Shown here in pieces: positions 23,884 through 33,389 of a DNA stretch of 64,000 nt. Source of the DNA: Burkholderiales bacterium (lineage in GTDB: Bacteria; Pseudomonadota; Gammaproteobacteria; Burkholderiales; Burkholderiaceae_C); contig JADJDV010000007.1 in assembly GCA_016702555.1 (NCBI GenBank), forward strand, positions 496,001 through 560,000, given 5' to 3'. Below the pieces are notes generated by a model that saw only the letters and a list, made by a program, of their open reading frames with translations, was not told the origin of the DNA and did not search any database. Each line of letters opens with the position of its first letter. The first letter of the stretch is position 1. A program made the translations under genes and the position numbers.

Positions 23884-26001
23884 ATGACAGCCTCCCACAC
23901 CCACGGTTACGACATCCAGCGCGGCTCGCGCGCCTGGCGCTCGGGCGTGGAACTGCTGTCGTCGATGCGCTTTGCCATCGCGCTGCTCACCGTCATCTGC
24001 ATCGCCTCGGTGATCGGCACCGTGATCAAGCAGCACGAGCCGGCCGTCAACTACACCAACCAGTTCGGGCCGTTCTGGGCCGAGCTGTTCCTGGCGCTCA
24101 AGCTCAACGCCGTCTACAGCGCCTGGTGGTTCCTGCTGATCCTGGCCTTTCTGGTCATCAGCACCTCGCTGTGCATTCTGCGCAACACGCCGAAGTTTCT
24201 GGCCGACATCCGCAACTACAAGGAAAACATCCGCGAGGGCAGCCTCAAGGCCTTCCACCACAAGGCCGAAGGCCGGCTGTCCGGAGTGCCCGCCGCCGAG
24301 GCCCAGCGCATCGGTCAGATGCTGGCCACCGGCGGTTGGAAGGTGAAGCTGCAGGAGCGCGACACGCCGGGTGGCAAGGGCTGGATGGTGGCCGCCAAGA
24401 CCGGCGCCGCCAACAAGATCGGCTACATCGCCGCGCACAGCGCCATCGTGCTGATCTGCCTGGGCGGCCTGTTCGATGGCGATTTGTTCGTGCGCGCGCT
24501 GACCTGGGTCGGCGGCAAGACCGTGTATTCGGGCGGCGGCCTGGTGTCGGAGGTCAAGCCCGAGCACCGCCTGCCGGCCAGCAACCCCACCTTCCGCGGC
24601 AACCTGGTGGTGTCGGAAGGCACGGTGTCGAGCACCGCCATCCTGAGCCAGTCCGACGGCGTGCTGCTGCAGGAGCTGCCGTTCGCGGTCGAGCTGAAGA
24701 AGTTCACGGTGGACTATTACCCGACCGGCATGCCCAAGCTGTTCGCCAGCGACATCGTCATCCACGATCTGGAGACCGGTGCCAAGCAGGACGCGCGCGT
24801 CGAGGTCAACCACCCGGCCAGTTACAAGGGTGTACAAATCTACCAAAGCAGCTTCGACGACGGCGGTTCGCAGGTGAAGCTGAAGGCGCTGCCGATGAAC
24901 GGCACGGCGCAGGCGTTCGAGATCGAAGGCAACATCGGCGGCGCTTCGCAGATCACCAACGGCGATCAGCAGCTGACGCTGGAATACACGGCGCTGCGCG
25001 TGATCAACGTCGAGAATCTGAGCGGCAACGAACGCGGCGGCATCGACGTGCGCAAGGTCGATCTGCGCCAGGCCGTGACCGCGCGCCTGGGCGCGGCCGA
25101 CAAGACGGTGACGCAGCGCGCTCTGCGCAACGTCGGCCCCAGCATCACCTACAAGCTGCGCGATGCCGCCGGCCAGGCGCACGAATTCCACAACTACATG
25201 CTGCCGGTCGACATGGGCGACGGCGCGGGTTCGGTGTTTCTGCTGGGCACGCGGGACAACACGGCCGAGCCGTTCCGCTACCTGCGCGTGCCGGCGGACG
25301 AGGACGGCTCGATGGAAGGCTTCGTGCAGCTGCGTGCGGCGCTGCAGGACCCGGTGCGGCGCGCGCAGGCGGTGCGCCGCTATGTGGCCAAGGCGGTCGA
25401 TCCGCAGCGACCCGAGCTGTCCGATCAGCTGGCGGTCTCAGCCGGCCGCGCGCTGGATCTGTTTGCCGGCGCCGAGCCGGTGGGCGGCAAGGCGACGGGC
25501 GGCCTGCAGGCGATCTCGGAATTCATGGAGGCCGCCGTGCCCGAAGGCGAGCGTGAGCGCGCCGCCGAGGTGCTGCTGCGCATCCTCAACGGCACCTTGT
25601 TCGAGCTGAGCGCGCTGGCGCGCGAGAGCCAGGGCAAGGCGCCGCTGGTCGAGGGCGATGCCACTGGCCGCTTCATGACCCAGGCGGTGCTGGCGCTGTC
25701 GGACGTGCACCTGTACCCGGCGCCGGTGAGCTTCCAGCTGGAAGACTTCAAGCATGTGCAGGCCAGCGTGTTCCAGGTGGCGCGCGCCCCGGGCAAGAAT
25801 GTGGTCTATCTGGGCTGCCTGTTGCTGATTCTCGGCATCTTTGCCATGCTCTACATCCGCGAGCGGCGCCTGTGGGTCTGGCTCGCCCCCGACGACGACG
25901 ACGGCGCCAGGGCCATGATGGCCTTGTCGACCAACCGCAAGACGCTGGATGCCGACCGCGAGTTCGAGCACCTGCGCGAGAAATTGTTGACCCTCTCCTG
26001 A
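23884..26001 (+). CDS. resB: Cytochrome c biogenesis protein ResB (System II)
   Basis: The 705-residue membrane protein has helices near residues 28-48, 75-98 and 180-200 and a last helix near 638-657. A large periplasmic domain lies between the third and last helices, the ResB/Ccs1 layout. The N-terminal SSMRFAIALLTVICIASVIGT and YSAWWFLLILAFLVISTSLC blocks are family hallmarks. With CcsA it forms the System II haem ligase that attaches haem to apocytochromes outside the membrane. ccsA follows after 13 bp with a shared ribosome binding site (AAAGGAG). Confidence 0.93.
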   Translation: MTASHTHGYDIQRGSRAWRSGVELLSSMRFAIALLTVICIASVIGTVIKQHEPAVNYTNQFGPFWAELFLALKLNAVYSAWWFLLILAFLVISTSLCILRNTPKFLADIRNYKENIREGSLKAFHHKAEGRLSGVPAAEAQRIGQMLATGGWKVKLQERDTPGGKGWMVAAKTGAANKIGYIAAHSAIVLICLGGLFDGDLFVRALTWVGGKTVYSGGGLVSEVKPEHRLPASNPTFRGNLVVSEGTVSSTAILSQSDGVLLQELPFAVELKKFTVDYYPTGMPKLFASDIVIHDLETGAKQDARVEVNHPASYKGVQIYQSSFDDGGSQVKLKALPMNGTAQAFEIEGNIGGASQITNGDQQLTLEYTALRVINVENLSGNERGGIDVRKVDLRQAVTARLGAADKTVTQRALRNVGPSITYKLRDAAGQAHEFHNYMLPVDMGDGAGSVFLLGTRDNTAEPFRYLRVPADEDGSMEGFVQLRAALQDPVRRAQAVRRYVAKAVDPQRPELSDQLAVSAGRALDLFAGAEPVGGKATGGLQAISEFMEAAVPEGERERAAEVLLRILNGTLFELSALARESQGKAPLVEGDATGRFMTQAVLALSDVHLYPAPVSFQLEDFKHVQASVFQVARAPGKNVVYLGCLLLILGIFAMLYIRERRLWVWLAPDDDDGARAMMALSTNRKTLDADREFEHLREKLLTLS

Positions 26002-26014
26002 AAGGAGCACGGCC

Positions 26015-27355
26015 ATGAACACCACCACGCTTGCCCGCAATGCCACCCTGACGCTCAACGAGGGCTACTTCGCCCGCCGCCAGTGGGGCGACTGGCTGTT
26101 CGCGCTGCTGGTCGTGGCCGGTGCGCTGTTCGCCTTCCAGCGCTACCACGGCGCCATGGACGTCTACGAGAAGTGGATCCTGGCCGGCACCGTGCCGGTG
26201 GTGATCTGGTTGGGCTGGTTCTGGCGCCCACTGCGCGACCTGATGCTGGTGGTGGCGGCGCTGTCGCTGCTGGCGATCTGGCTGTACGACGGCGGCGACC
26301 TGCGGCGCGGCGACAGCGTGTTCCTGCTCAAGTACTTCCTGTCCAGCCAGTCGGCCATCCTGTGGATGAGCATGATGTTCTTCATGAGCACGGCGTTCTA
26401 CTGGGGCGGCATGTTCATCCGTGGCCAGCAGGACGCGCTGGAAGGTCTGGGCAGCAAGCTGGCCTGGGTGGCGGTGGGCCTGGCGCTCGTCGGCACCATG
26501 GTGCGCTGGTACGAAAGCCACCAGATCGGCCCCGGCATCGGCCACATCCCGGTCAGCAACCTGTACGAAGTGTTCGTCATGTTCTGCTGGATGACGGCGC
26601 TGTTCTATCTGTACTACGAGGCGCAGTACAAGACCCGCGCCATGGGCGCCTTCGTCATGCTGGTGGTGAGCGCCGCGGTCGGCTTTCTGCTGTGGTACAC
26701 GCTGGTGCGCGAGGCGCACGAGATCCAGCCGCTGATTCCGGCCCTGCAAAGCTGGTGGATGAAGCTGCACGTGCCGGCCAACTTCATCGGCTACGGCACC
26801 TTCGCGCTGGCGGCCATGCTGGGCTTTGCCTACCTGGTCAAGCAGCAGGCCGAGGAGCAGCGCTGGTACAAGCTGGCGCCGATCTGGATCTTCGGCATCG
26901 CGCTGTGCTTCGTGCCGATCGCCTTCCGCCAGCGTGGTGTGGGCGAGGCCGGCGGCAGCTACTGGCTGGGTTACGCGCTGATTGCGGCCCTGATCGTCGG
27001 CGGCATCCTGCTCGGGCGCAAGCGCATCGCCGCGCGCCTGCCCAGCTTCGAGGTGCTGGACGACGTGATGTACAAGTCGATCGCGGTTGGCTTTGCCTTC
27101 TTCACCATCGCCACCGTGCTGGGCGCGCTGTGGGCCGCCGAGGCCTGGGGCGGCTACTGGAGCTGGGACCCGAAGGAAACCTGGGCCCTGATCGTGTGGC
27201 TGAACTACGCCGCCTGGCTGCACATGCGGCTGATGAAGGGCCTGCGTGGCACCGTGGCCTCGTGGTGGGCGCTGGCGGGACTGGCGGTGACCACCTTCGC
27301 CTTCATCGGCGTCAACATGTTCCTGTCGGGGCTGCACAGTTACGGTTCGCTGTAA
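26015..27355 (+). CDS. ccsA: Cytochrome c biogenesis protein CcsA/ResC (System II haem ligase)
   Basis: The 446-residue polytopic protein has roughly eleven helices. The WWD domain WGGYWSWDPKETW (about 379-391) is the haem-handling signature. Conserved His residues flank it: His in MKLHVPANF (about 252) and His in WLHMRLMKG (about 402). It presents haem to apocytochrome c together with ResB. AAAGGAG precedes the ATG. msrP follows after 52 bp. Confidence 0.94.
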   Translation: MNTTTLARNATLTLNEGYFARRQWGDWLFALLVVAGALFAFQRYHGAMDVYEKWILAGTVPVVIWLGWFWRPLRDLMLVVAALSLLAIWLYDGGDLRRGDSVFLLKYFLSSQSAILWMSMMFFMSTAFYWGGMFIRGQQDALEGLGSKLAWVAVGLALVGTMVRWYESHQIGPGIGHIPVSNLYEVFVMFCWMTALFYLYYEAQYKTRAMGAFVMLVVSAAVGFLLWYTLVREAHEIQPLIPALQSWWMKLHVPANFIGYGTFALAAMLGFAYLVKQQAEEQRWYKLAPIWIFGIALCFVPIAFRQRGVGEAGGSYWLGYALIAALIVGGILLGRKRIAARLPSFEVLDDVMYKSIAVGFAFFTIATVLGALWAAEAWGGYWSWDPKETWALIVWLNYAAWLHMRLMKGLRGTVASWWALAGLAVTTFAFIGVNMFLSGLHSYGSL

Positions 27356-27407
27356 CACCGCCGGCTCCGGCGCCGGCCCGCCAGGCCCTATCTGAAAGGA
27401 GCCCGCC

Positions 27408-28403
27408 GTGCTGATCCGCACCCGAGATTCCGGTTTCGACCATCCGCGATCCGGCGACATCACACCGCGCGCGGTCTACCAGCAGCGCCGCGAGCTGCTG
27501 AAGACCCTGGCCGCTGGCGCCGCCGGCGGCGCGCTGGCCGCCTGGGCCGCGCGCGACGCGCGGGCGCAGACCGCGCGGCCGGGCAAGCTGGCGCCGCTGC
27601 CGGGCGCGCGCTCGGCCGTCAGCGGCGCGGTGACGATGGAAAAGCTCACCGACCACCAGGACGCCACCAGCTACAACAACTTCTACGAATTCGGCACCGA
27701 CAAGGACGATCCGGCGCGCCACGCGCACCAGATGAAGACCGTGCCCTGGAGCGTCGAGATCGAAGGCCTGGTGAACAAGCCCGGCCGGCTGGCGCTGGAG
27801 GATCTGCTGAAGCTCAAGCCCATGGAAGAGCGCGTCTACCGTCTGCGCTGTGTCGAGGGCTGGTCGATGGTGATCCCGTGGGTCGGTTATTCGCTGGCCG
27901 AACTCATCAAGCGCGTGGAGCCGCAGGGCAGCGCGAAATACCTGGAGTTCGTGACCCTGGCCGAGAACAAGCAGATGCCCGGCCTGCGCTCGCGCGTGAT
28001 CGACTGGCCCTACACGGAGGGGCTGCGCATGGATGAGGCGCTGCACCCGCTCGCGCTGCTGACCTTCGGCATGTACGGCGAGGTGCTGCCGCACCAGAAC
28101 GGCGCGCCGGTGCGGCTGGTGGTGCCCTGGAAGTACGGCTTCAAGTCGGCCAAGTCGATCGTGAAGATCCGGTTTCTGGAGCAGGCGCCGCGCACGGCCT
28201 GGAACAAGGCCGCGGCCAACGAGTACGGTTTCTATTCCAACGTGAACCCCGAGGTCGATCACCCGCGCTGGAGCCAGGCCACCGAGCGGCGCATCGGCGA
28301 GGACGGCCTGTTCACGAAGAAGCGCAAGACGCTGATGTTCAACGGCTACGAGGCGCAGGTGGGCCAGTTGTACGCCGGCATGGACTTGCGCAAGAACTAT
28401 TGA
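27408..28403 (+). CDS. msrP: Methionine sulfoxide reductase MsrP, molybdopterin catalytic subunit
   Basis: The 331-residue product has a Tat signal with twin Arg (RRELLK, 27-32) followed by a hydrophobic Ala/Gly stretch ending at AWAARDARA. The oxidoreductase molybdopterin domain follows, with Mo-coordinating Cys148 in RLRCVEGWSM. MsrP repairs oxidised methionine in periplasmic proteins and takes electrons from the haem membrane protein MsrQ. The Tat motif has Leu in place of the usual Phe. AAAGGAG precedes the start. msrQ lies 169 bp downstream, separated by a long palindromic repeat. Confidence 0.93.
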   Translation: MLIRTRDSGFDHPRSGDITPRAVYQQRRELLKTLAAGAAGGALAAWAARDARAQTARPGKLAPLPGARSAVSGAVTMEKLTDHQDATSYNNFYEFGTDKDDPARHAHQMKTVPWSVEIEGLVNKPGRLALEDLLKLKPMEERVYRLRCVEGWSMVIPWVGYSLAELIKRVEPQGSAKYLEFVTLAENKQMPGLRSRVIDWPYTEGLRMDEALHPLALLTFGMYGEVLPHQNGAPVRLVVPWKYGFKSAKSIVKIRFLEQAPRTAWNKAAANEYGFYSNVNPEVDHPRWSQATERRIGEDGLFTKKRKTLMFNGYEAQVGQLYAGMDLRKNY

Positions 28404-28438
28404 GGCGGGTTTTGTTGAGCAGACGAACAGCCGAACAG

Positions 28439-28550
28439 CCGGACGCAGAGCACGCAAAGGATTCGCAAAGGACGCAAAAGAATTCAAGGAAGAATTCTTT
28501 AGGGCTTTTTTCTGCGTCTTCTGCGCAATCTCTGCGTCCTTTGCGTCCGT
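28439..28550. repeat. Long hairpin repeat between msrP and msrQ (copy 1)
   Basis: The left half 28439-28480 (CCGGACGCAGAGCACGC..., AAAGGA motifs) is largely complementary to the right half 28512-28550 (...TCTGCGTCCTTTGCGTCC). It is built from GACGCAAAG / CTTTGCGTC words. An AAGAATTC duplication sits in the loop. A sister copy lies at 56471-56573. Transcription of the msrPQ unit must pass through it, so a stable hairpin would form in the mRNA. Confidence 0.75.
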
Positions 28551-28572
28551 CGGTTGATGGCCAGCGCGTCGC

Positions 28573-29193
28573 ATGAGCATCCGGTCCGCGTTGCTTCATC
28601 CCGTCGCCAAGCCGCTGGTGTTTGTGCTGTGCCTGCTGCCGCTGGCCTGGCTGGTGTGGGGTGCCGTCACCGATCAACTGGGCGCCAATCCGGCCGAGGC
28701 CTTGATTCGCGGGCTGGGCGACTGGACGCTGCGCTTTCTGTGCCTGACGCTGGCCGTCACGCCGCTGCGCCTGCACACGCGCACGCCACAACTGGCGCGC
28801 TATCGGCGCATGTTCGGGCTGTTCGTGTTCTTTTACGCCTGCCTGCATCTGCTGGCCTACGGCTGGCTCGACATGGGGCTGGACGCGGCGGACATCGGCC
28901 GCGACATTCTCAAGCGCCCGTTCATCCTGGTCGGCTTCACCGCCTGGCTGCTGCTGTGGCCGCTGGCGCTGACGTCCAGCAACGGGGCCGTGCGCGCGAT
29001 CGGTGGCCGCGCCTGGCGCACGCTGCACCGGCTGATCTACCTGATTGCGCCACTGGCGCTGCTGCATTTCTTCTGGATGCGCAGCGGCAAGAACGATTTC
29101 GCCGAAGTGGCGCTGTACGCCACCCTGATTGGGGCACTGCTGCTGGAGCGCTTGTCGCGCTCTTTAAAGCCGATCAGCCCCACGGGCCGTTGA
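28573..29193 (+). CDS. msrQ: MsrQ, haem-binding membrane subunit of the MsrPQ system
   Basis: The 206-residue product has about six hydrophobic helices of the ferric-reductase-like (YedZ) fold. Conserved His residues lie in YACLHLLAYGWLD, TLHRLIYLIAPLALLHFFW, likely haem ligands. It passes electrons from the quinone pool/flavin to periplasmic MsrP. ATG 28573 is taken. The gene ends 31 bp from the convergent lysA stop. Confidence 0.92.
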   Translation: MSIRSALLHPVAKPLVFVLCLLPLAWLVWGAVTDQLGANPAEALIRGLGDWTLRFLCLTLAVTPLRLHTRTPQLARYRRMFGLFVFFYACLHLLAYGWLDMGLDAADIGRDILKRPFILVGFTAWLLLWPLALTSSNGAVRAIGGRAWRTLHRLIYLIAPLALLHFFWMRSGKNDFAEVALYATLIGALLLERLSRSLKPISPTGR

Positions 29194-29224
29194 GGGCAGT
29201 GCGCGCAGCGGCGTTCACACCGTC

Positions 29225-30517
29225 TCAGACCGATTCGCCGCGCCACAGGTCCTGCACCGCTTCGCGCTCGCGCACCAGGCGCGCGCTGTCGCCATCGACC
29301 AGCACCTCGGCGGCGCGCGGGCGGGTGTTGTAGTTGCTGGCCATGCTCATGCAGTACGCGCCGGCCGACAGCACCGCCAGCCGGTCGCCCGCCTGCACCT
29401 TGAGCGCACGGTCGCGGCCCAGCCAGTCGCCGCTTTCGCACACCGGGCCGACGACGTCGTAGGTCACGGCATCGTTGGCGCCACCGGACTCGGTCAGCGG
29501 CACGATGCGGTGGAAGGCCTCGTACAGCGCGGGACGCGGCAAGTCGTTCATGGCGGCGTCGACGATGCAGAAGTTCTTCTGCTCGCCGGGCTTGAGGAAC
29601 AGCACCTCGGTCACGCAGACGCCGGCATTGCCGACCAATGAGCGGCCGGGTTCGAGCAGGATGCGGCGGTCGCCGAAACCGCGCGCGTCCAGACGGGCCA
29701 GCAACTGCCGCCACAGCGCATCGGCGGCGGGCGGCGTGTCGCCGTTGTAGTCGATCCCCAGGCCGCCGCCGAAGTCGATGTGCTGGATCGGGATGCCGGC
29801 GGCCTCGATGGCGGTGACCAGGTCGAGCACGCGCTCCATCGCCTCCAGGTAGGGCGCGGCCTCGGTGATCTGCGAGCCGATGTGGCAGTCGATGCCCACC
29901 ACGCGCAGCCCCGGCAGGCGGGCGGCGTGGCGGTAGGCCGCCAGCGCCTGCTCGTGCGCGATGCCGAACTTGTTGCCCTTCAGGCCGGTGGAGATGTAGG
30001 GGTGGGTGCGCGCGTCGACGTTGGGGTTGACGCGGATGCTGATCGGGGCGAGGGCGCCGACCGACACGGCCACCTCGCTCAGCACGTCCAGCTCGGCCAA
30101 GCTCTCGATATTGAAGCAGCCCACGCCCGCTTCCAGGGCGCGGCGCATTTCCTGGCGGGTCTTGCCGACGCCAGAGAAGACGATCTGGGACGGCGTCGCG
30201 CCGACGGCCAGCGCGCGCTCCAGCTCGCCAGCGGAGACGATGTCGAAGCCGCAGCCGGCATCGGCCAGCAGCTTCAGGATCGCGAGCGAGGAGTTGGCCT
30301 TCATCGCGTAACAGATCAGCGCCTGGCGCCCCGCCAGCCCGCGCTGGTAGGCGGCCAGCGCGGCCAGGATGGCGGCCTTGGAGTACACGAACAGCGGTGT
30401 GCCGTGTCGGTGCGCCAGATCGGACAGCAGCACGCCTTCGACCATCAGCTGGCCGTCGCGGTAACTCACGAAAGGTGCGCCGGGCAGCGGCGCGGTGGGG
30501 GTGGACGGGACGGTCAT
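29225..30517 (-). CDS. lysA: Diaminopimelate decarboxylase
   Basis: The 430-residue PLP enzyme has the PLP-binding Lys73 in CYAMKANSS, HIDFGGGLGIDY, HIGSQIT, LEPGRSLVGNAG and the C-terminal GAYCMSMASNYN, which supplies the active-site Cys from the partner subunit. It makes L-lysine from meso-diaminopimelate. The start overlaps the stop of lptM (ATGA), so both are on one mRNA. Confidence 0.96.
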   Translation of the reverse strand: MTVPSTPTAPLPGAPFVSYRDGQLMVEGVLLSDLAHRHGTPLFVYSKAAILAALAAYQRGLAGRQALICYAMKANSSLAILKLLADAGCGFDIVSAGELERALAVGATPSQIVFSGVGKTRQEMRRALEAGVGCFNIESLAELDVLSEVAVSVGALAPISIRVNPNVDARTHPYISTGLKGNKFGIAHEQALAAYRHAARLPGLRVVGIDCHIGSQITEAAPYLEAMERVLDLVTAIEAAGIPIQHIDFGGGLGIDYNGDTPPAADALWRQLLARLDARGFGDRRILLEPGRSLVGNAGVCVTEVLFLKPGEQKNFCIVDAAMNDLPRPALYEAFHRIVPLTESGGANDAVTYDVVGPVCESGDWLGRDRALKVQAGDRLAVLSAGAYCMSMASNYNTRPRAAEVLVDGDSARLVREREAVQDLWRGESV

Positions 30518-30756
30518 TCGATGTCGGGCAGATCGGGCACTGCGGGGGCGGGCGGAACGGGGGTGGTTTGGGTACGTGCCGGCGCCTTGCCGGTGGCACC
30601 ACCGAAGACGGTCTGCGGCAGCGTGGCGCGCTGCGCCGCCGCCGGGGTGTCGGGCAGGTACAGCGGCCCTTTCTGGCCGCAGCCGGCGAGTGCCGCCGCC
30701 AGTGCCAGGACTCCGGCGCTGGCTGAAAGCAGGGGATGCGGAGTCCGGAGCGACAT
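30514..30756 (-). CDS. lptM: LptM-type lipoprotein (LPS transport assembly factor)
   Basis: The 80-residue product has a lipoprotein signal and lipobox ALAGC (Cys26), immediately followed by GQKGPLYLP. This LAGCGQKGPLYLP block is the signature of LptM (YifL), which in E. coli promotes oxidative maturation of LptD. The remainder is a Pro/Ala/Thr-rich tail. ATG 30756 is chosen because it gives a proper signal peptide; upstream codons are not hydrophobic. It overlaps lysA. In related genomes the next gene upstream is usually cyaY; here it is mrcA. Confidence 0.88.
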   Translation of the reverse strand: MSLRTPHPLLSASAGVLALAAALAGCGQKGPLYLPDTPAAAQRATLPQTVFGGATGKAPARTQTTPVPPAPAVPDLPDIE

Positions 30757-30822
30757 GCGCACAATTGTAATGAGCGCCCCGACGCGGGTTGCCGGTGATG
30801 GCACGCTGCGGGTGCTTCAGCT

Positions 30823-33222
30823 TCAGTTGCGGAACATGTCCAGGATGCGGTTGCGCTCCTCGGACGGCGCTGGCTCACTGGGTGCGGTCGGCTCCGGCTC
30901 GCTCGGCCGCGGCGCCAGGCCGGCACCGCCGAGGTTGCTGATGCCGCCGCCGCGCGCGTATTCCTCGTAGTACCAGTCGCCGCCGATCTTGACCACGCCC
31001 TCGGGCGGCTTGGCCTCGGCCACCGGCACGCCCTTGAGCGCGCTTTGCATGAAGTTGATCCAGATCGGCAGGCTCAGGCCACCGCCGGTCTCGCGCGCGC
31101 CCAGGTTGCGCGGCGTGTCGTAGCCGATCCAGACCACGCCCACCAGCGTCGGCTGGTAGCCGGCGAACCAGGCGTCGACGGAGTCGTTGGTGGTGCCGGT
31201 CTTGCCGGCGATGTCGCTGCGCTTGAGCGCGCTTTGCGCGCGCGCGGCGGTGCCGCTGCGCGCCACCTCCTGCAGCATGGTGTTCATGACGAAGGCGTTG
31301 CGCGCGTCGATGGCGCGATTGGCCTCGGTCGGTCCCTCAGGCTGGCTGTCGACCAGCACCTTGCCGGTGTGGTCGGTGATGCGCGTGATCAGGTAGGGGT
31401 GGACGCGGTAGCCGCCGTTGGCGAACACGGCGAAGCCGGTGGCCAGCTGCATCGGCGTCACCGAGCCGGCGCCGAGCGCCATCGTCAGATAGGGCGGGTG
31501 CTTGTCGGCGTCGAAGCCGAAGCGCGAGACCCACTCCTGCGCGTACGGCGGCGTGATGCTCTGCAGCACGCGGATGGAGATCATGTTGCGCGAGCGCGCC
31601 AGACCGCGCTTCATGCTCATCGGGCCTTCGAAGCCGCCCTCGTAGTTCTTCGGCTCCCAGGGCTGTCCGCCGGTGACGCTGGAGTCGAAGAACAGCGGCG
31701 TGTCGTTGATCATGGTGGTCGGCGAGAAGCCCTTTTCCAGCGCCGCCGAGTAGACGAAAGGCTTGAAGCTGGAGCCCGGCTGGCGCCACGCCTGGGTGAC
31801 GTGGTTGAACTTGTTCTTCTCGAAGTCGAAGCCGCCGACCAGCGCCTTCACCGCGCCGTTGCGCGGATCGAGCGCCACCAGCGCACCCTCGACCTCGGGC
31901 AGCTGCGTGCTTTCCCACTGGTTCTGCGCGTTCTTGATTACGCGGATCACGGCGCCGGGCCGGATGCGGATGGCCGGCGCCGCCTTGGTCGACAGGCCCG
32001 TCTGCGTGCCGCGCAGGTTGTTGCCGCTGATCTCGATCTTTTCGCCGCCCTGGCGCATGGCCACCACCTTGCGCGCATCGGCCTGCAGCACGATGACTGG
32101 CAGCATGTCGCCGACGTTGGGGCGATCGGCCAGCGCGTCGTCGACGGCTTCCTCCAGCAGCTTCGGGTCCTTGGGCAAGTCGACGAACTTCTCCGGGCCG
32201 CGGTAGGCCTGGCGGCGCTCATAGTCCAGGATGCCGCGGCGCAGCGCCTCGTAGGCGGCGATCTGGTCGTCGGTGCGGATCGAGGTGTAGACCTGCAGGC
32301 CGCGGCTGTAGCTGGCCTCGCCGTATTGCGCGAACACCATCTGGCGCACCGTTTCGGCCACGTACTCGGCGTGCACGCGCCGGGTCTCGCGCGCCGGCCG
32401 GATGGTCAGCTCCTGCTGCTTGGCGACGCTGGCCTGCTCGGCGGTGATGAAGCCGTTTTCCTGCATGCGGTCGATGATGTGCAGCTGGCGCTCGCGGGCG
32501 CGCGCGAAGTTGGCGATCGGGTTGGCGGAGGACGGGAATTTCGGGATGCCGGCCAGCATCGCGGCCTCGGCGATGGTCAGATCCTGCAGCGGCTTGCCGA
32601 AGTAGGTGTCGGCCGCGGCGGCGAAGCCGTAGGAGCGGTTGCCCAGGAAGATCTGGTTCATGTAGATCTCCAGGATCTGGTCCTTGGAGAGCAGGTGTTC
32701 CAGCTTGAAGGTCAGCAGCACCTCGTAGATCTTGCGCGTGTAGGTCTTCTCGGACGACAGGTAGACGTTGCGCGCCACCTGCATGGTGATGGTGGAGGCC
32801 CCCTGCGCCTTCTCGCGCCCCAGGTTGGCCAGCGCGGCGCGCGCCACGCCAAGGTAGTCGACGCCGCCGTGCTCGTAGAAGCGCGCGTCCTCGATCGCCA
32901 GCACCGCGTCCTTCATGACTTGCGGCACGTCCTTGATGGGGGTCAGGTTGCGGCGCTCGTCGCCAAATTCGGCCATCAGCGTGCCTTCCGAGGTGTAGAC
33001 CCGCAGCGGCAGCTTGGGCCGGTAGTTGGACAGCTCGGAGACGTCGGGCAGGTTCGGGTAGGCGATGGCCAGCGCCATCAGCCCGGCCATGACCGCGCAC
33101 AGCACCGCGGCCAGTGCCAGCCCACCGGTCCAGGCGGCGATGCGTGCCACCCAGGCCAGCCAGCGGCCGCCCGGGGCGGCGGCGGGCGAGGGTTTCGAGG
33201 AAGAGGGGCGGTCAGTGGCCAT
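30823..33222 (-). CDS. mrcA: Penicillin-binding protein 1A (bifunctional transglycosylase/transpeptidase)
   Basis: The 799-residue product has a short cytoplasmic tail, one TM helix (about 27-56), and a GT51 domain with catalytic Glu111 in EDARFYEHGG. An OB-like PBP1A-specific insert follows, then the transpeptidase domain with SxxK in PGSSFKPF (about 482), SRN, and KTGTTN (about 672). The C-terminus is Pro/Glu-rich. It polymerises and cross-links peptidoglycan. It is divergent from pilM, as is conserved in beta- and gammaproteobacteria, with 167 bp between the starts. Confidence 0.96.
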   Translation of the reverse strand: MATDRPSSSKPSPAAAPGGRWLAWVARIAAWTGGLALAAVLCAVMAGLMALAIAYPNLPDVSELSNYRPKLPLRVYTSEGTLMAEFGDERRNLTPIKDVPQVMKDAVLAIEDARFYEHGGVDYLGVARAALANLGREKAQGASTITMQVARNVYLSSEKTYTRKIYEVLLTFKLEHLLSKDQILEIYMNQIFLGNRSYGFAAAADTYFGKPLQDLTIAEAAMLAGIPKFPSSANPIANFARARERQLHIIDRMQENGFITAEQASVAKQQELTIRPARETRRVHAEYVAETVRQMVFAQYGEASYSRGLQVYTSIRTDDQIAAYEALRRGILDYERRQAYRGPEKFVDLPKDPKLLEEAVDDALADRPNVGDMLPVIVLQADARKVVAMRQGGEKIEISGNNLRGTQTGLSTKAAPAIRIRPGAVIRVIKNAQNQWESTQLPEVEGALVALDPRNGAVKALVGGFDFEKNKFNHVTQAWRQPGSSFKPFVYSAALEKGFSPTTMINDTPLFFDSSVTGGQPWEPKNYEGGFEGPMSMKRGLARSRNMISIRVLQSITPPYAQEWVSRFGFDADKHPPYLTMALGAGSVTPMQLATGFAVFANGGYRVHPYLITRITDHTGKVLVDSQPEGPTEANRAIDARNAFVMNTMLQEVARSGTAARAQSALKRSDIAGKTGTTNDSVDAWFAGYQPTLVGVVWIGYDTPRNLGARETGGGLSLPIWINFMQSALKGVPVAEAKPPEGVVKIGGDWYYEEYARGGGISNLGGAGLAPRPSEPEPTAPSEPAPSEERNRILDMFRN

Positions 33223-33389
33223 GTGGGGGTGTCAGGGGTGCTGAGTGGCGTTCATATTGAACCTACCTGAATCCACAACGTACATCCGATGGTGTTCATC
33301 TGATGTGACTGTTGCGAATAGCATCATTTCGATCAGAACAGCTGCAAACTATTGCGGGCACTTGGGGACGGTAATGGCAGGGGGTTGAC

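Noticed and set aside
30757..30822. Remnant of cyaY between lptM and mrcA
   Set aside because: Only 66 bp are present, with no frame showing frataxin-like residues.
31045..33270. Long plus-strand open frame opposite mrcA
   Set aside because: mrcA has all penicillin-binding protein motifs. The opposite frame has no recognisable domain and antisense-type composition.
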